A stretch of 8,678 nt of DNA from Candidatus Muproteobacteria bacterium RIFCSPHIGHO2_01_FULL_65_16 (lineage in GTDB: Bacteria; Pseudomonadota; Gammaproteobacteria; Acidiferrobacterales; Sulfurifustaceae), in assembly GCA_001785175.1 (NCBI GenBank), contig MFSY01000030.1, positions 1 through 8,678 of the forward strand, given 5' to 3'. Position numbers and translations under genes: made by a program. The notes beneath the pieces are model-generated. The model ran no database searches. It was not told the DNA's origin and saw only the letters and a list, made by a program, of their open reading frames with translations. Below are positions 8,647-8,678 of the stretch, one piece after another (position 1 is the first letter of the stretch; each line of letters begins with the position of its first letter).

Positions 8647-8678
8647 ATAAAACAGTTATAAAGTCAGTTACAAGTAGC
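8647..8678. repeat. Start of a CAAGT heptad array after glgP, cut by the window end
   Basis: Directly after the glgP stop codon the sequence reads ATAAAACAGT and then ATAAAGTCAGT, followed by the first CAAGT core at 8671 and AGC. Positions 8654-8678 are identical to 3143-3167 in the yajC-secD array (25 bp). The same edge motif as at the two complete arrays marks it as a third member of the family. Its other arm, if present, lies outside the window. Confidence 0.8.

Overview
This is a GC-rich stretch of bacterial chromosome, well above 60 % GC by eye, with almost all of the AT-rich sequence in the gaps between genes. The gene order queA-tgt-yajC-secD-secF on one strand is the conserved arrangement of Gammaproteobacteria such as E. 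coli. The protein sequences fit a gammaproteobacterium, perhaps an environmental Chromatiales- or Acidiferrobacterales-like lineage. That lineage guess is inference only.

Layout. Positions 1-222 lie downstream of secF. They hold no credible gene but a dense run of small inverted repeats. Next, all on the minus strand, come secF (223-1230), secD (1237-3120), yajC (3250-3618), tgt (3741-4862) and queA (4930-5976). A 111-bp divergent gap (5977-6087) carries the only AT-rich promoter-like patch and a perfect 14-bp palindrome. On the plus strand follows a complete short-type alpha-glucan phosphorylase, glgP (6088-8646). The last 32 bases begin another repeat array, cut by the window end.

Functions. 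QueA and Tgt carry out successive steps of queuosine modification of tRNA wobble position 34: Tgt inserts preQ1, and QueA converts it to epoxyqueuosine. YajC, SecD and SecF form the inner-membrane accessory complex of the Sec translocon. GlgP releases glucose-1-phosphate from storage glucans and is unrelated in function to the genes on the other strand.

The most notable feature is the repeat content, not a new protein system. Three loci (yajC-secD gap, queA-tgt gap, 3' end of glgP) carry one family of 7-bp repeats with the core CAAGT. At the two complete loci the repeats form two converging blocks that can fold back on each other. The arrays touch gene boundaries: they encode the last residues and stop codons of yajC and queA, and they fill the sites where secD and tgt would have Shine-Dalgarno sequences. 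The tgt-yajC gap carries a second family, with 9-10 bp units built around CAGGATTAA in the same convergent layout. On the sense strand it is followed by seven Ts, so it resembles an intrinsic terminator or attenuator. I found no CRISPR array, tRNA, rRNA, transposase or obvious new defence or biosynthetic system.
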